A stretch of DNA of 64,000 nt, taken from Tetragonia tetragonoides. Lineage: Eukaryota; Streptophyta; Magnoliopsida; Caryophyllales; Aizoaceae. The DNA lies in the NCBI GenBank assembly GCA_038025085.1, contig CM076152.1:34537501-34601500 (forward strand). Direction: 5' to 3'. The position numbers and the translations under genes were made by a program. The notes under the pieces were generated by a model. It searched no databases. It was not told the origin of the DNA and saw nothing but the letters and a program-made list of their open reading frames with translations. Shown one piece after another: positions 11,184-23,870 of this stretch. Each line of letters begins with the position of its first letter. Positions within the stretch are counted from its first letter, which is position 1.

Positions 11184-14100
11184 ATGCCAGGAATAGCGGC
11201 GCAAAGGAATGATCAACTGTTGAACAACAATGTGAATGCGAGTTCATCGTCGTATTATTCGTTATCATGTGATGGAAATGGATCAGTTTCTTCTTGTTGT
11301 TCTTCGAATAATAACAATGGATTTTGGTCCAAACATCGCGATGATGTTAGCTACAATCAGCTCCAGAAGGTATCGCCATCCCCCATTTCGGAACAAATGA
11401 AATGATATCTTTCTTTTTTGGGGTGTCATTTGTTGAATTTAGTGTAATGGTTTGTTTTGGATTGGATCTTAGTCTTCAAGTATGATTTTTGTAGCTGTAT
11501 TTTTAGAGGGTTTTAAGTGGTGTTTTGAGTTTTTATAATATAGATAGATAGATCCCTTTTGGCCATTACCATTGTGTAGAGTTTTATGGGTACCGTATTA
11601 GGTGTTGTTTTAGCTGTGTTGGGTAATTAATTTGTGTTATGGGTAAGATAGATAGTTAGATACAATGATACATGGAACTTTACTATGCACACGTTTTTTA
11701 TATCAGTGATTTTGTGAGTGGAGGTCATTTATCCATTTTATGCTTAGCTGAGAGTGGCGCGTTTCGGTGTGATTAGGTTGTTTAGCTTCTGGGCTTGGCG
11801 TGTTCTATTGGAATTTGAGATGGCATTTCAGAGTTATGGAGAAGGGAATGACTTTTTGTCTGTTTTGATTAAGATAACATGGGTATCCGGGCTTTGCGCG
11901 ACCAATCCCATGAGCATTGACGTTAAACGACCAATGAAACCTCCACTGGCCCTGTGGAGGGTTGAACCTGGGAATGACTTTTGTTTTAAGGTTTTAGTTT
12001 TTGTTGTTGGGGGATGGGGGGATGAAACACTTTGGTTCTAAATGTGTAATTGGATTAGCAAATTAGTGTGGTTGTTACAGGGATGGTGCATTACTCTTGT
12101 ACTAGTTCCGCCTTAGGCTAATTGCTGTATAGATGTATGTGTGTGTATTCCCCAAATGGGCAGAAAAGAGTCATGATATTTGAGGTTTTGATTACAATGG
12201 TGTAAATCAATCGGGCGAATTGTTTGTCTTCATTTCCTCTTTATTGTGAAGTGGGTATGTTAGTTATTAGTGCATTGCCAATCTAGGGTTTACATAACTT
12301 ATGGGTTTTCACTGTTAACGCAGTTCTGGAATGAGCTCTCATCTCAAGCCAGGCAGAATCTCTTGAGAATTGACAAGCAAACTCTATTCGAGCAAGCTCG
12401 TAAGAACATGTATTGCTCAAGATGCAATGGGTTATTGCTCGAAGGTTTCATGCAGATCATTATGTTTGGGAAGTCTTTGCAGCATGAGGGAGCAGGTGGG
12501 CAGCTGCCTTGCAAAAGACTTGGGATATCAAAAGATCAAATACATAGCGGACAAAGCACTACATCAGTATGCCAAGATGAAACTCAGGATCCCTCTGTCC
12601 ATCCTTGGGGAGGTCTAATCACTACAAGGGATGGGGCCCTTACGCTGTTAGATTGCTATTTATACTCAAAATCGCTCAAGGGACTCCAAAATGTTAGTAG
12701 TAATGTGTTTTGTTGTTTTCGAGATCCTATTAGTTTGCCTTTTTAATCTTCTTACACATTTCTTAGGGGTTTATTCTTCAATTTTGTTCAGGTTTTTGAT
12801 AGTGCACGCGCAAGAGAGAGGGAACGTGAATTGCTTTATCCTGATGCTTGTGGTGGAGGTGGTCGGGGGTGGATAAGCCAAGGTATTGCAAGTTACGGAA
12901 GGGGACATGGGACGAGAGAAACATGTGCTTTGCATACGGCCCGACTTTCTTGTGACACATTGGTAGATTTTTGGTCGGCACTTGGAGAAGAGACACGCCA
13001 ATCTCTTTTGAGGATGAAGGAGGAGGATTTCATTGAAAGACTTATGTACAGGTATGTGTCCGAAGAGTAGTTTTGTAATTATCTGAAACTGCACATCCCA
13101 CAATGACGTAGCATAACAGAATTGGTATGAGCAGTTCAAGGTGAAGGTAAGTGTGGAGTTTGGACCAATCATGTTATGCCACATCATTTGGGGATGTAAC
13201 ATTTTGTTAGAGTAAGATTTTACCTTTTCTGCTACCCTATAACACAAGCTTGCTGTTTGCATATGTTTGAACTGGCTTACTTTAAAGGTTTTGGTCGTTT
13301 TGTTTTCCCTGAGAAACTAGATAAGTACCATTTAGTTAGTTGTTTTTACTGTTGACTATTCTAATCTCCAATAGCTCTGATTGTACCTAGAACTTGTTCT
13401 GCTTTGACATGTTATGATTCTACCTTGTGTATCCCCAAAGTAAAGCCTAGTTTTTTTTGATTCCATATTAGTGCAATCTAACTTATGTTTCAGTTTGTAT
13501 TCAAAAGATAATGTGGACATTGAGTTTGTTTGTCATCTATTGTGTGGATAAAAATATTCTACGTGAGATATACATACATTGTTTTAAGGTCCTCGAAAAT
13601 TCAAAACCTATGTTATGATGCTCCTGGAACGGTAGATGTTTTTTTTCATCTTTCGCTTTGTGTATGCCTACGTATAGTTAAAAACTTAACTGCATGCTCA
13701 GTCTTGGAGCTTGAAACGTTTGATGCAACCAAGAGGTGGACATGGTCATAGTTGATTGGATGGAAGATATGTTGGCAGATTCAGAGGATTGGATTTATGT
13801 TGGCATAGTCAATCGTGCAAGCTGATCAACATTGAAATGATTATTCTAGAAACCACTAAGGCTTTGTTAAGCAAACTAAATTTGTACTTGAGGCTTTGGG
13901 CTTGTTGTTCGTTCATATATTTAATACCTTGAGAGACAATCTTATTCTGAAGCTAAGCTGTATTTGAACTTGCTACTTTCTGACTAATTGAGTTAGACTG
14001 AGAGTTGCTAAAAAAATTGTTCTCTTCCTTGTCCACATGGATGTTCAAGTTAACCTTCTAGCTTTTGTGGGTTTTCCATTGATAGCAAATTGCCTTTATC

Positions 14101-17100
14101 AGAACTCAGTTTGAATCCCTAATAGTCTCACAGCCGTAGTAAGTAAGCTTTCTTTCATCTGCATTATAGTTGAGATGCCTCAAATATTTACTATTCTTTA
14201 TGGAGGTTATGGTCTTCTTGAGAGTATTGGGGTTCAGAATTTGAGATGTGACTTCTGGAGACATCTTTTTCTGAAAAAATAATCTTCTGGGAGAGGGACA
14301 ACACAAAGGCCATTTACCCAAGGAGGATGTAGCTGTGACATAACTACTCTATGTATTATGGGAAGGGATCATTGAAGTTACGTAGTTAGGGTAGACTTCA
14401 ATGAGAGGGCAATGCTTCCCAGTTATGTCTCTGTTTGTCTGGCAGAAGTTCTCTTAGAAAGGAAGTTCTGCTGGGAATTATTTCTGGCTGTGTAGAAGAG
14501 TCCCCATATGTCCTATTTTGAAGGACTTCCTTTGTTCCTTTTTAACCATGGATATTATCATGCATTAACGCTTTGGCTGAAGGTGCATCTTCTGCCATTT
14601 TTTATGCTAATAGGGTCAAAACAAGGGACAGACCATGTGTAGCAGAAATACGTTTTTTAAGCTTCTAAATTTAATTTGTCACCTGGAATAGATGAAGTTT
14701 CACCATTATGTTTTTGACATGCAATATTACCTGCATAATAAATGATAGATTTGCTGGATACTCCCCAGATCCCGCCCTTGGCGGGAATATCCTCGGTGGT
14801 GGTTGTCATCTTTGCTTAATACTCTGAGCAAGTAGGATGTAGTTCTTTAACCTTGAGGAGTTCATTTTTCACATTACAGGTTCGACAGCAAGAGGTTTTG
14901 TAGAGATTGCCGAAGGAATGTAATTCGTGAATTTAAGGAGTTGAAGGAACTGAAACGTATGCGCAGAGAACCTTGTTGCACGAATTGGTTTTGTGCTGCA
15001 GATACAGCTTTCCAGTATGAGGTATGCTATATTCATTTTTAAAACGTATGTGATAGAACATAGAGCTGAACTATTGCCAGATGCCCAACTGCCCCTCCCC
15101 CTCAAATTAAAAAAAAAAGTTGGGATTGTAAGCTGTAGCCAATGTTGTGTTATCTTCCATGTCTTTCTCCAAGTTTACCTTATTTTATGCAGATTCGTTG
15201 TGGGTTCCAAGACATAATATCTTTGTTCTATGTCAATGCAGGTAACGAATGACACAATCCATGCTGATTGGCACCAAACATTCACTGACTCTATCGGAAC
15301 ATATCATCACTTTGAATGGGCAGTGGGGTCAGGAGAAGGAAAATCAGACATCAAGGACTTTGCAGATGTTGGGATGAATGGAAGGGGCCATGCAAATGGC
15401 CTAGATCTTGGTGGTTTGAATGCATGCTATATCACCTTGAGGGCTTGGAAACTAGATGGCCGGTGCACTGAGGTTTCTGTGAAAGCTCATGCATTGAAGG
15501 GGAGAGAATGTGTGCATTGCAGACTTGTGGTTGGAGATGGTTATGTAACTATTACGCGTGGGGAAAGTATAAGCAGATTCTTTGAGCATGCTGAAGAGGC
15601 TGAGGAAGAAGAGGTACTTTTCAGCAAAAGTTGACGATCTAGGAATGTTGATGCGTTGTGCTGCAATATTTCATATATCCATCTATTTATTGATCTCTCC
15701 CCCAGACCACAAAATCTATTTTATGACGATTCTATGTTTTACACATTGAAGTTGTATCTTATCTGTCTCCTATCTTGTCTATCTTACCCCAATGATTATG
15801 AATGTCAGTGGAGTTTGACATTTACTCTCCTGTACTAATTTTCAGGATGATGATTCCATGGACAAGGATGGAAATGATCTGGATGGTGAATGCTCCCGTC
15901 CGCAAAAGCATGCGAAGAGCCCTGAACTTGCTCGCGAATTTCTTCTCGATGCTGCTACTGTCATTTTCAAGGAACAGGCATGTTCAATCTTCTCAGTGTA
16001 TTTTAGACATTATATCATGTAGTGACTGGTGAATTTCTTTCTTTTGTTAATGATGCTTCTTCACTTCCTTTAAGTGATTCAACATTTGACAGTGTGTTGC
16101 CTCGTTGTCGATTGCATCATCTAGCCATGCGCTCCTGTGATTTTAGCATTAAGTATCTTGTGCATATGTTGGGGTAATGCTCCAGCCAACAATATGAAGC
16201 AGATATTTGAGTCCTATCCCTTTCGGGATACATTACAGGCAGAAACTGGAACCTTGGTCCTGTTGTCCTCGAATGTTTTAAACTTCTTATGCTTGTATAA
16301 GCCATGAGGACTTTGCTTATTCTCTCTCCTTCCCTACATGGCCCTTGGATGAAGCCCAAGTAAGGTTTATTGAAGCAACCCTATAGAAGTGGAGAACAAA
16401 AATAGGTGATCCTATTATAGAAGAGACTGTTATACATATGGCAACTGATTTTTTTTAGATGGCATGGGCATCGAAGCTTTGCTTGACAAATTCCATGGGC
16501 CCTGATATTCATTGTATATTTATGTGGCTGTTACTTGAGTGTTTGACTTCTAGTATAGGTTAAGCTCCCCTCTTCTGATCTTCCGAGCAATGCTGCATAA
16601 TGGAACGAAAAGTTTGCTACTACACAAACAGCCATTACTTCAAGGATTTGAGCTTATTGATAGTTTGATAAGCTATATAATATAGGCTGTTATCTTAAGT
16701 TGTTTTATATGAACACGCCTGTAGTATATGTTACGAGTCGCTTCGTGAGTTCTTCCAATTACATTCCGTTAGTAAAGGGTTTTCAGTTTAGAAGATATTG
16801 CATATCATATATTGTAAAATCCTTCACTTACATTTGGCCTTACAAAGGTTTGGAACATCTGTTTTAATTCATAAGATGACAAGGAAGATATTAATACTCC
16901 CTCCGTCCCATGTTTACATTGGTATTTCTGTTTTAGGTAAGAAAAAAATAATACAATTACTTATATACCCTCTCTTTATCCCTCTTTTCAATAAAAGGGG
17001 CCTCCATGTTCTCTCTCATACTTAAACAAGGGTCTTTAAGTCATTTTTGGGCTAAAGTTTCCTTGTCTTAAACTCCGTTCCAAGTCAAACTACCAAGGTA

Positions 17101-19953
17101 AACATGGGACGGAGTATTTATTTCTGTGTGCAAGTTTGAAACATATTTAGGGTTAGATGAGTTGCAGCGAACTTTCAAAATTGGTTTTTCTACCCTGCAC
17201 TGACGGCAACTCTTGATGTAAAACCTGAGAGATGCTTTACCAACACTTTGTCTGTTATTGCAATAGGAATTTTAGGCCTCTCCAAGTGCAACACAAACCA
17301 GTATGAACACAAACCACCTTTCTTGGTCTGTGATTTTACTTAAAAAAGTTGGGTCTCTGCATGTACATCTGCATCGTCTTTCGTCTCAGAATTTATGCAA
17401 ACCTCTTTTTTTTCGACCCTTTTCTGTCAGTGCATGTGTGCTTGTAATGGTTCCAAGAACTGATTTTCAATAGCACTCTTGCAGGTTGAGAAGGCTTTCA
17501 GGGAAGGAACTGCTCGCCAGAATGCACACAGCATTTTCGTCTGTCTTGCACTGAAACTGCTGGAAGAACGAATTCATGTTGCTTGCAAAGAAATAATAAC
17601 ACTAGAAAAGCAGGTCTTGAAAGTTGTCAGAGACTTGTAAATAAATAGGTTTCTGATAGAGGGCTATGTTTAATTTTTGAGGTTCTTTCTAAGTTTGTAA
17701 CTCTTCCCGCAGATGAAACTCCTTGAAGAAGAAGAGAAGGAAAAACAAGAAGAAGAAGAACGCAAGGAGAGAAAGAGAACAAAGGAAAGAGAGAAAAAGC
17801 TTCGTAGAAAAGAGAGATTGAGAGGAAAAGACAAAAAATGTAGTGAAGCAAGTCAAACCTCTTTGCCTCATGATGTTGAGGAGGTGTCATCATGTCTTGA
17901 TGAGGAAGCCCATACCTGCATTAGAGACTCAGTGAGTGAAACTGGTGACGGTGACGGTGACGCTAACATTTCTGAGTCTGCTTCTCCAGATGCTCTAGAT
18001 GAGTCATCCTCAAATGATTGTACAGCTTCTGATTTTCTAAACAACGATGGTACTGATGGAGAGCTTGCTGATGCCAATGAAGGAAGTGGCTTGTTCACTC
18101 TTGGTAATTTAAAAGGTTCACGTCGAAAATCAAAAGTTCAGAGGGATTTTCAATTGGAGTCATCATCAAAATGGTCAGACAGACGTAGAAGTGCAGAGAA
18201 TGGGGCTGTGGCTTATAAATCTGAGTCAAGATATTACGATGACAGTTCTGAAAACCTTTCAAAGGGAGTCGATTGTTTGAGTAGGCAGTCAAGAGTTAAT
18301 ACCTCAAAGTTCAATACTAGGAATAGTGGTCTGAAGTTTAGTCAAAAGATACAGTGTTCAAATATCAGGATGACGGACCGGAATGACCCTTGCGGTTGTA
18401 ATCAACAGAATGACTACAGGGCAAAGGTTGAGCCCCATCTTTCTGTGAGTAGATGCAGTCAGGATACCAGATCTATTACAAGGTCGGAATCTGTATCTGA
18501 TATGCCTAAGCCGGCTCATCGCATGAATAAGTTTAACCAAGCAGATTGCGTAAATGTGCGTGATAATTGTGTAAGACCCAGGAGCAAGATCACGAATTAT
18601 AGTAGTAATGCTCTTGGCAGAGATTTGCCTCATGTCAAGAAAGTCTGGGAGCCTGTCGAACCACAAAGGAGGTATCCTAGGAGCAACTCTGATTCAGATG
18701 TTACCTTGAGGTCATGCAGTTTCAAGACAGAAGGTATGGAGTCAGACAAGTCTAGTGTGGAAGTTTATTCTGGTGAAATCAGTGAGAAGTTAGCCAGGGA
18801 TTCTCATGCAGACGATACTCCAATTAAGTTTAGAGTGGACATAGGCTGCAAGAAAGGGTTTCACACAGAAGTAAGAAACTTGTACCACACAAAGGAAGCG
18901 GTTGATGAGGAAGTTGATGTAGGTCTTACGAGAAGTTGTAATCTCAATGGGACTTCTGATTTCTCTGCCAGCAGCAGTTCAACTTCTGATAACTGCTCAT
19001 CTTGCCTTAGTGAGGGAGATAGCAATACACCGTCATCACACCATCAGAATCTAGAGTCCTCGTCCACATCTGATTCAGAAGATAGCAGTCAGCAATCAGA
19101 AGGAAGAGAGAGTTCAGTATGTTTTCAAAATGGCTCATGTGGAGGTCATGATGCTGGGAAAGAGAGAATCCAAAGCAATGATGAAGATGCTACCTGCTTG
19201 ACACAATTATCCAGTTTTTCATCTCAGAATGGAGGGAATCACCTTCCTTGTAACTCCCCCACGAAATCTTCACAAAATGCAGAGAATGGGAAGATTGCTA
19301 CTGGTGTAGCATCTGTTCAACAAGGTGTAGTTCCTTCAATCCACAATCCGAATATTGCCTTTTCTGTTTTCCAGGGTCCATCAGGTGTGGGATATTACCA
19401 TCAAAATCCTATCGCGTGGTCAGCAGCTCCTGCTAATGGGTTTATGACGTATCCCCATCCTAACCATTACCTCTTGACTAGCCCTTTTGGTTATGGCCTG
19501 AGTGGGGACTCACACTTCTGTATGCAGTACGGTCCAGTCCAGCATTTAGCGGCTCAATACATGAATGGTAACCAAGTTCCTGTCTACCAGCAAGCTCCCA
19601 GGTCTAGTTGCTTGAACCCTCAAGAGCAAACCATTGCCCTTAAAGCCAATGGTGTAAGAGATCCTTCAGGGGAATCTAGAAGAGAGAATCATACAACAGA
19701 GGCACCTCCAGTGGGGGCCATGGAGAAAGGGAACTTCACTAAATCGGATACGGGAAATACAGGCTTCTCTTTATTTCAATTTGGTGGTCCTGTGGCCTTT
19801 CCTACCTATAGATCCAGCATCCAGTCTTCAGATGAAGGAAAAGCTGGTCATCTTTCTTGCTCCCCTGTTGAAGGTGATCATACTTGCAGTAAGAAAGAAA
19901 CTACAATCGAAGAGTACAATTTGTTTGCCGCGAGTAAGTTTTCGATATTTTAG
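11184..19953 (+). CDS. Conserved plant protein, 'stress response NST1-like', 1276 aa
   Basis: Eight exons inferred from splice signals and phase: 11184-11369, 12324-12692, 12792-13051, 14880-15021, 15242-15613, 15846-15977, 17485-17613, 17713-19953. The sum is 3831 nt, an open frame throughout. I recognise a widespread plant family of unknown function, usually labelled NST1-like from low-complexity similarity only. Seen: a Ser/Asn-rich N-terminus, a conserved block with YCSRC (about 93-96), a FCRDC cluster (about 278-282) and CCTNWFC (about 301-307) that could bind zinc, a compact domain to about 430, acidic Glu/Asp runs at about 440-450, a Lys/Glu/Arg coiled coil from about 531 to 575, a long Ser-rich disordered tail, and the closing EEYNLFAASKFSIF. 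The Met at 11184 is the first ATG in frame. Intron 6 uses a GC donor. Likely nuclear or cytoplasmic by composition; this is a guess. Confidence 0.85.
16897..17114. mobile_element. Stowaway MITE in intron 6
   Basis: 218 bp with near-perfect inverted ends, CTCCCTCCGTCCCATGTTTA at the left and the complement AACATGGGACGGAG at the right, each flanked by TA (16895-16896, 17115-17116). It lies wholly inside the GC-AG intron and leaves the coding sequence untouched. Confidence 0.88.
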
Positions 19954-20026
19954 TATAGCTGAGAAAGGTATGAGATTGCAGTTTGAAAGTCAGTCTCTAC
20001 CATCTCATTCTACAGTTGATGTTTGA

Positions 20027-20400
20027 GTTCTTTGTAGTTGGTATGCCAATAATGCTTTGAAAAGAAATATTTGCATAAGTTTTTACTGTTTTCTTTTCTT
20101 TCTAAACGGTGATTGATTTGAATTCCGTCTGTTTTGTTATTGTAGAGAAAGATACAGATTGAGAGTGCCGTAATTGTTTGAATATTTCCTTTAAATGAGG
20201 TTAGTTTTGAGTGAAGCATGTGCACTTCTACTAACATTGTGGACTTTATTTTCGTGCACAAAAACTTGTATAGGTACGGACTCATGATATGAGCCTTCTC
20301 AAATTTGCCCATCCCCTCTCTGTTTTTCTCGCTCCTCTCCCACGCCTCATGTTTTGGCTGTCAAGTATTTTGGGTGGGGTGGGGGGAGACCGACTATACT
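20027..20400. other. 3' flank of the 1276-aa gene
   Basis: Probable 3' UTR and spacer after the stop at 19951-19953. No further gene was seen before the MITE at about 20404. Confidence 0.4.
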
Positions 20401-20403
20401 AGT

Positions 20404-20740
20404 GCAGCTCGTCTTGTGTGGATTCAGTCTACCGTGGACTAAGTAATTTTGAGGGGTGACTCCAGATGAAGTAGGGGGTGGCTTCAGGTAAAGTAGGGGG
20501 TGGCTCCAGGTGAAGTAATTTTGAGTAATTTGAGGAGTGACTCTAGATGAAGTAAGGGGTGACTCTAGGTAAAATAGGGGATGACTCCAGGTGAAGTAGG
20601 GGTGGTGCCAAGTATAAATTTGAGGGTGGCTCTAGATGAAGTAAAGGTGGCTCCACTTTTAGAGAGGGGTGGCTCCAGATGAAATAGGGGGTGACTCCAA
20701 ATATTGATCTACCATGAACTAAGTCATACACAAGTTTTTG
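20404..20740. mobile_element. MITE with reiterated GGGGTGGCTCCAG phrases
   Basis: The interior is about ten copies of a ~25-30-bp phrase (TGAAGTAGGGGGTGGCTCCA and variants). The outer ends are imperfect inverted repeats containing CTTGTGT and TACCGTGGACTAAGT at the left and CTACCATGAACTAAGTCAT and ACACAAG at the right. An inverted relative lies at 59753-59985. No coding content. Confidence 0.6.
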
Positions 20741-20799
20741 TAATACTACTGAGCACTAACTGGGATTAAAAATAGGGATGATGATTGTCTAATTGATAA

Positions 20800-21425
20800 G
20801 ATATGAACTGGGGTGAGCGTAGACTTCTCAATTGGGTTGGGCGAGTGGAGTTTGGTTGCAACGGGTTTGGGTCATTCGGGTTGGATTGCTTTCGGGTTCG
20901 GGTTGCGAAAGTCTCAACCTTGACCCAGAGTTCTTAGGTTGGGTCGAACCACTGGGTCAGAATCGTCATTTAGCATTTGTTTCCTCATTAATTCTTAACC
21001 AATATTTTGTTCAAATAAAACATTAAGCAAAGTTTTACATTATTGTAACTTCTACAGACCATGAATATAATTCTTTTTATGCTTTGTACATTTATAAAAA
21101 TATTAGATATGCTATAAATCAATTAGTGACATACCAACTAGGGATAAATATTAGTCATCTTAAGTGGTTATAACTCTTATAATATGAATATATTAATAAA
21201 TATATTTGAGAACCATCCCACTGGTAAAAAATGCATTCTAACCTATCTTTTAGTCATTATATAAGATATTCAAATTTTCGGGTCAAACGGGTTGACCCAT
21301 AAATGGGTTGAGTTTGACTCATAAATTAGGGTCAAATCAAGTTTATGGGTCGGAAAAACTTTGCATGAATCCTAAGAAAAGGGGTCAAGTTTACAGATCG
21401 ATATGGTTTTTGACAAGTCTAGTTG
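20800..21425. mobile_element. Non-autonomous element with TAGAC..GTCAA ends
   Basis: About 620 bp. The left end TAGACTTCTCAA mirrors the right end TTGACAAGTCTA as an inverted repeat. Near each end are GGGTCGGGTTGACCC-like phrases and the centre is AT-rich. It aligns along its length with 40862-41364 plus 44454-44625, the interrupted relative. No reading frame. The superfamily is uncertain. Confidence 0.6.
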
Positions 21426-22180
21426 AGCCTCTTTCATAATTCATATTCATATGCATTTTGTTTTTCCATTTTTTTATTACTTCCATTTCTGTTATCTATA
21501 GGAATAACCACATACCAAAAAAGAAAAAAAAAAAAAAAAGAGAAGGTGCAAAAACAATATACCAAATGATTAAATATTGGATCTTTTAAGATATACTTTT
21601 GTAAATTATTTGAATTACAACTTCCTACAAAAAAACATAATTGCAAATCGCAATTTTTTTTTTAGAAAGTAACGAGGAAAGTCTCTAAGAGCCCTTTCTT
21701 TTGGGCGTGGCTCTGGGTCGATCTTTAAATATAATCGATTCGATTTTGCGAACATTGATCATTTTCGTACATGTTCTCCTCGAATTAAGTGTAAAGAGTA
21801 GAGTTCAGATCATCTGCTATTACAACAAGGGATCAATTTTTCTTCTCTTTATTTCTTTTCTCCAATTTCCTAAATTCCCCCTATATTTCAAGGGTTTGAA
21901 AAAGAAAAAAAACTACTTTTAGGATGAGATTACAAGGACTATACCTCTACTGTTCTTGAAGAAACAAAAGAGAATACTCATCGGTAAAGAGTGAGAACAT
22001 ATGGTTGGAATAAATTTCACAAAAATAATCATTACAACCATCAACAACAACACAACAATAATAATAAAATTGATGAGGTTGTATTCCTTTGAAATGATCT
22101 GACTAGGTAAGTAGCCTTATTTAATTGGGTAGGTAGTTTTCTATTGGTCAGACCTAACATGATAAGTAGTTTTTATAAAA
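21426..22180. other. Gene-free spacer with homopolymer runs
   Basis: I see no gene here. Poly-A/T runs near 21524 and 21655 and AT-rich sequence only. Confidence 0.35.
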
Positions 22181-22460
22181 GCATCTCCAATGCAAGGTTT
22201 TTAAAGAGGTTTGTGAGGTGAAAAACCCTTTTAAAAATTTTTTATTCATAGTGACAAACCTATAAATTTCTTTTTTTACAAACCACTTTGTCTAAACAAA
22301 TCAGGTTTGTGGTATAATCTATTTCTAAATTGGGTCCCTCACCTAAAGGTTTTTGGAGGTTTATACTATTGGAAGGGAGGGGTTAAATAAAGAAAATTTT
22401 AGCGATAATGATATGGCACAAACAAAAACCCACTTAGAACTATGTAGCATTGGAGATGCT
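22181..22460. mobile_element. MITE with GCATCTCCAATGC ends
   Basis: The left end GCATCTCCAATGCAAGG and right end GCATTGGAGATGCT are inverted repeats, about 280 bp apart. A shortened, diverged relative of the left half occurs at 24961-25063 (GAGCATACCTAGTGCAAGG). This terminus is common among plant MITEs; the superfamily was not determined. Confidence 0.7.
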
Positions 22461-23609
22461 CTAAGTTGAAATGTGTGGAACATAAGTAAACAACACACCA
22501 CAGTGATTCATGTGCCAAATTGTACTCCATAAAAGAGTGCTAGGTACTTCAATGGAAGGAGTCTACCGTTCAATTGTATTGACTTTGCAAAACACCAACA
22601 ATTTTGACTCTTTTGTTTTTTTTTCCCCAAGGGGAACAATATTGACCAACAATTTATTTTATTGGTTTAATTTTGTGATGTTTTGGTCGCTCATATAAGG
22701 CGATTTAATAAGGTTACTCATAGCTTTTTCTTGCTCGTCACTTTAGCCACCGTCTGGTTCGAGGTCTGCAAAGGAAATGATTTGGAATCCAATAAGCGAG
22801 AGTATAAGGGTAATATTTAGGAAACGATTAGAAAATTCGGGTACCCAATTATTTGAAATCGGTAGTTTTGAAAAGGAAGGCGACCTAACCAATTCAAATT
22901 CTGGTTTCCAAACATAGAAATGGTAGTAAACAATTCCTCCAATTCCTGACTATTGGGAATCGAAAATGGTTGAGTACCCAGTGTGAAAAAATAAGATTTT
23001 TTACTTGGTTTGAAATAAAAAAAAGAGGTTTTGTAGTAATATTAGTGGTTTAAAAAATTATATATTTGTAATTTTAATGATTGTATTTGTAATAGTAGTG
23101 ACTGAATGATTGTATACGTTAATTATTTTAGTTTTCATTTACAATGTTAAGTATTTTAATTGGAATATTTATTTGTTTTAAGTTTGTTGTATTTTGGGGA
23201 ACTATTATTTGTTAGTGTAATAATATTAGCATTGATATTTATTATTATTAAAAACTAAAATTATTTGATATAAACAACAATAAAATCTGAACTTAAAATG
23301 GATTTGGGTATCCCAAAAATCGGATCTAATTTCGGGTACTATAAAACCTGGTTGATATCCTTTTATGCTCACACCTACTAACAGTAACTATGGAATTACT
23401 TGAAGAGCAAAAAAAAAAAAAACCAATGGAATAACTCGTTTCAAATTGCTACAATTAACAAAAATGTAGAAATAGATAAAACAAAATTTGAATAAAGCTA
23501 GAAAAAGCACAAACATTATTTTCTAATTTCCACGTAAGTCCGAAAGTCATCCCTCTTCTCTCCCTCTCTCTTTCTCTCTCTCTCCCCTTTGTTTATGGAT
23601 CAACAATGA
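22461..23609. other. Gene-free AT-rich spacer
   Basis: No supportable gene. 22830-23390 contains a decayed repeat with TTCGGGTACC and AAATCGG phrases, distantly resembling 2790-2960. A CT-rich tract lies at about 23550-23590. Confidence 0.3.
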
Positions 23610-23868
23610 ACCATCGCACCCACTTGATCGAGTACTCTATCCTTGAAGTTGATCCACGAAAGAGCTCAATACATCGATTTACCATTTACGTACGTACGTA
23701 TAAGGTACACAAAATTAAGTAATTGCATGGGCCATTAATAAATATTGCTCAATTTTCCCATGTGACAAACTGATGAAAATGGATATGCATGTGTATGCCA
23801 TACTCAATGGCCCTTATATTACAGGGTCTGTAACTGCTCACCAAAGTAGTTGTGATATAAAAAATTCA
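23610..23868. repeat. Block duplicated upstream of both knottin loci (copy 1)
   Basis: Includes CTATCCTTGAAGTTGATCCA, ACGAAAGAGCTCAATACATC and ATAAGGTACACAAAA. The same order of phrases occurs at 44895-45170, with similarity fading toward TAACTG(C/T)... and AGTTGTGA at the right end. It lies 1.7 kb before the intact knottin gene. Function unknown; it could be a shared distal promoter or plain duplication debris. Confidence 0.6.
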
Positions 23869-23870
23869 AT

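Noticed and set aside
12771..13262. Minus-strand open frame of 163 codons
   Set aside because: It lies opposite exon 3 and its intron of the 1276-aa gene and shows no family resemblance; a shadow frame.
17713..19953. The last exon as an independent intronless gene starting at its ATG
   Set aside because: Upstream exons join in frame and belong to the same protein family; the ATG is an internal Met after the acceptor.
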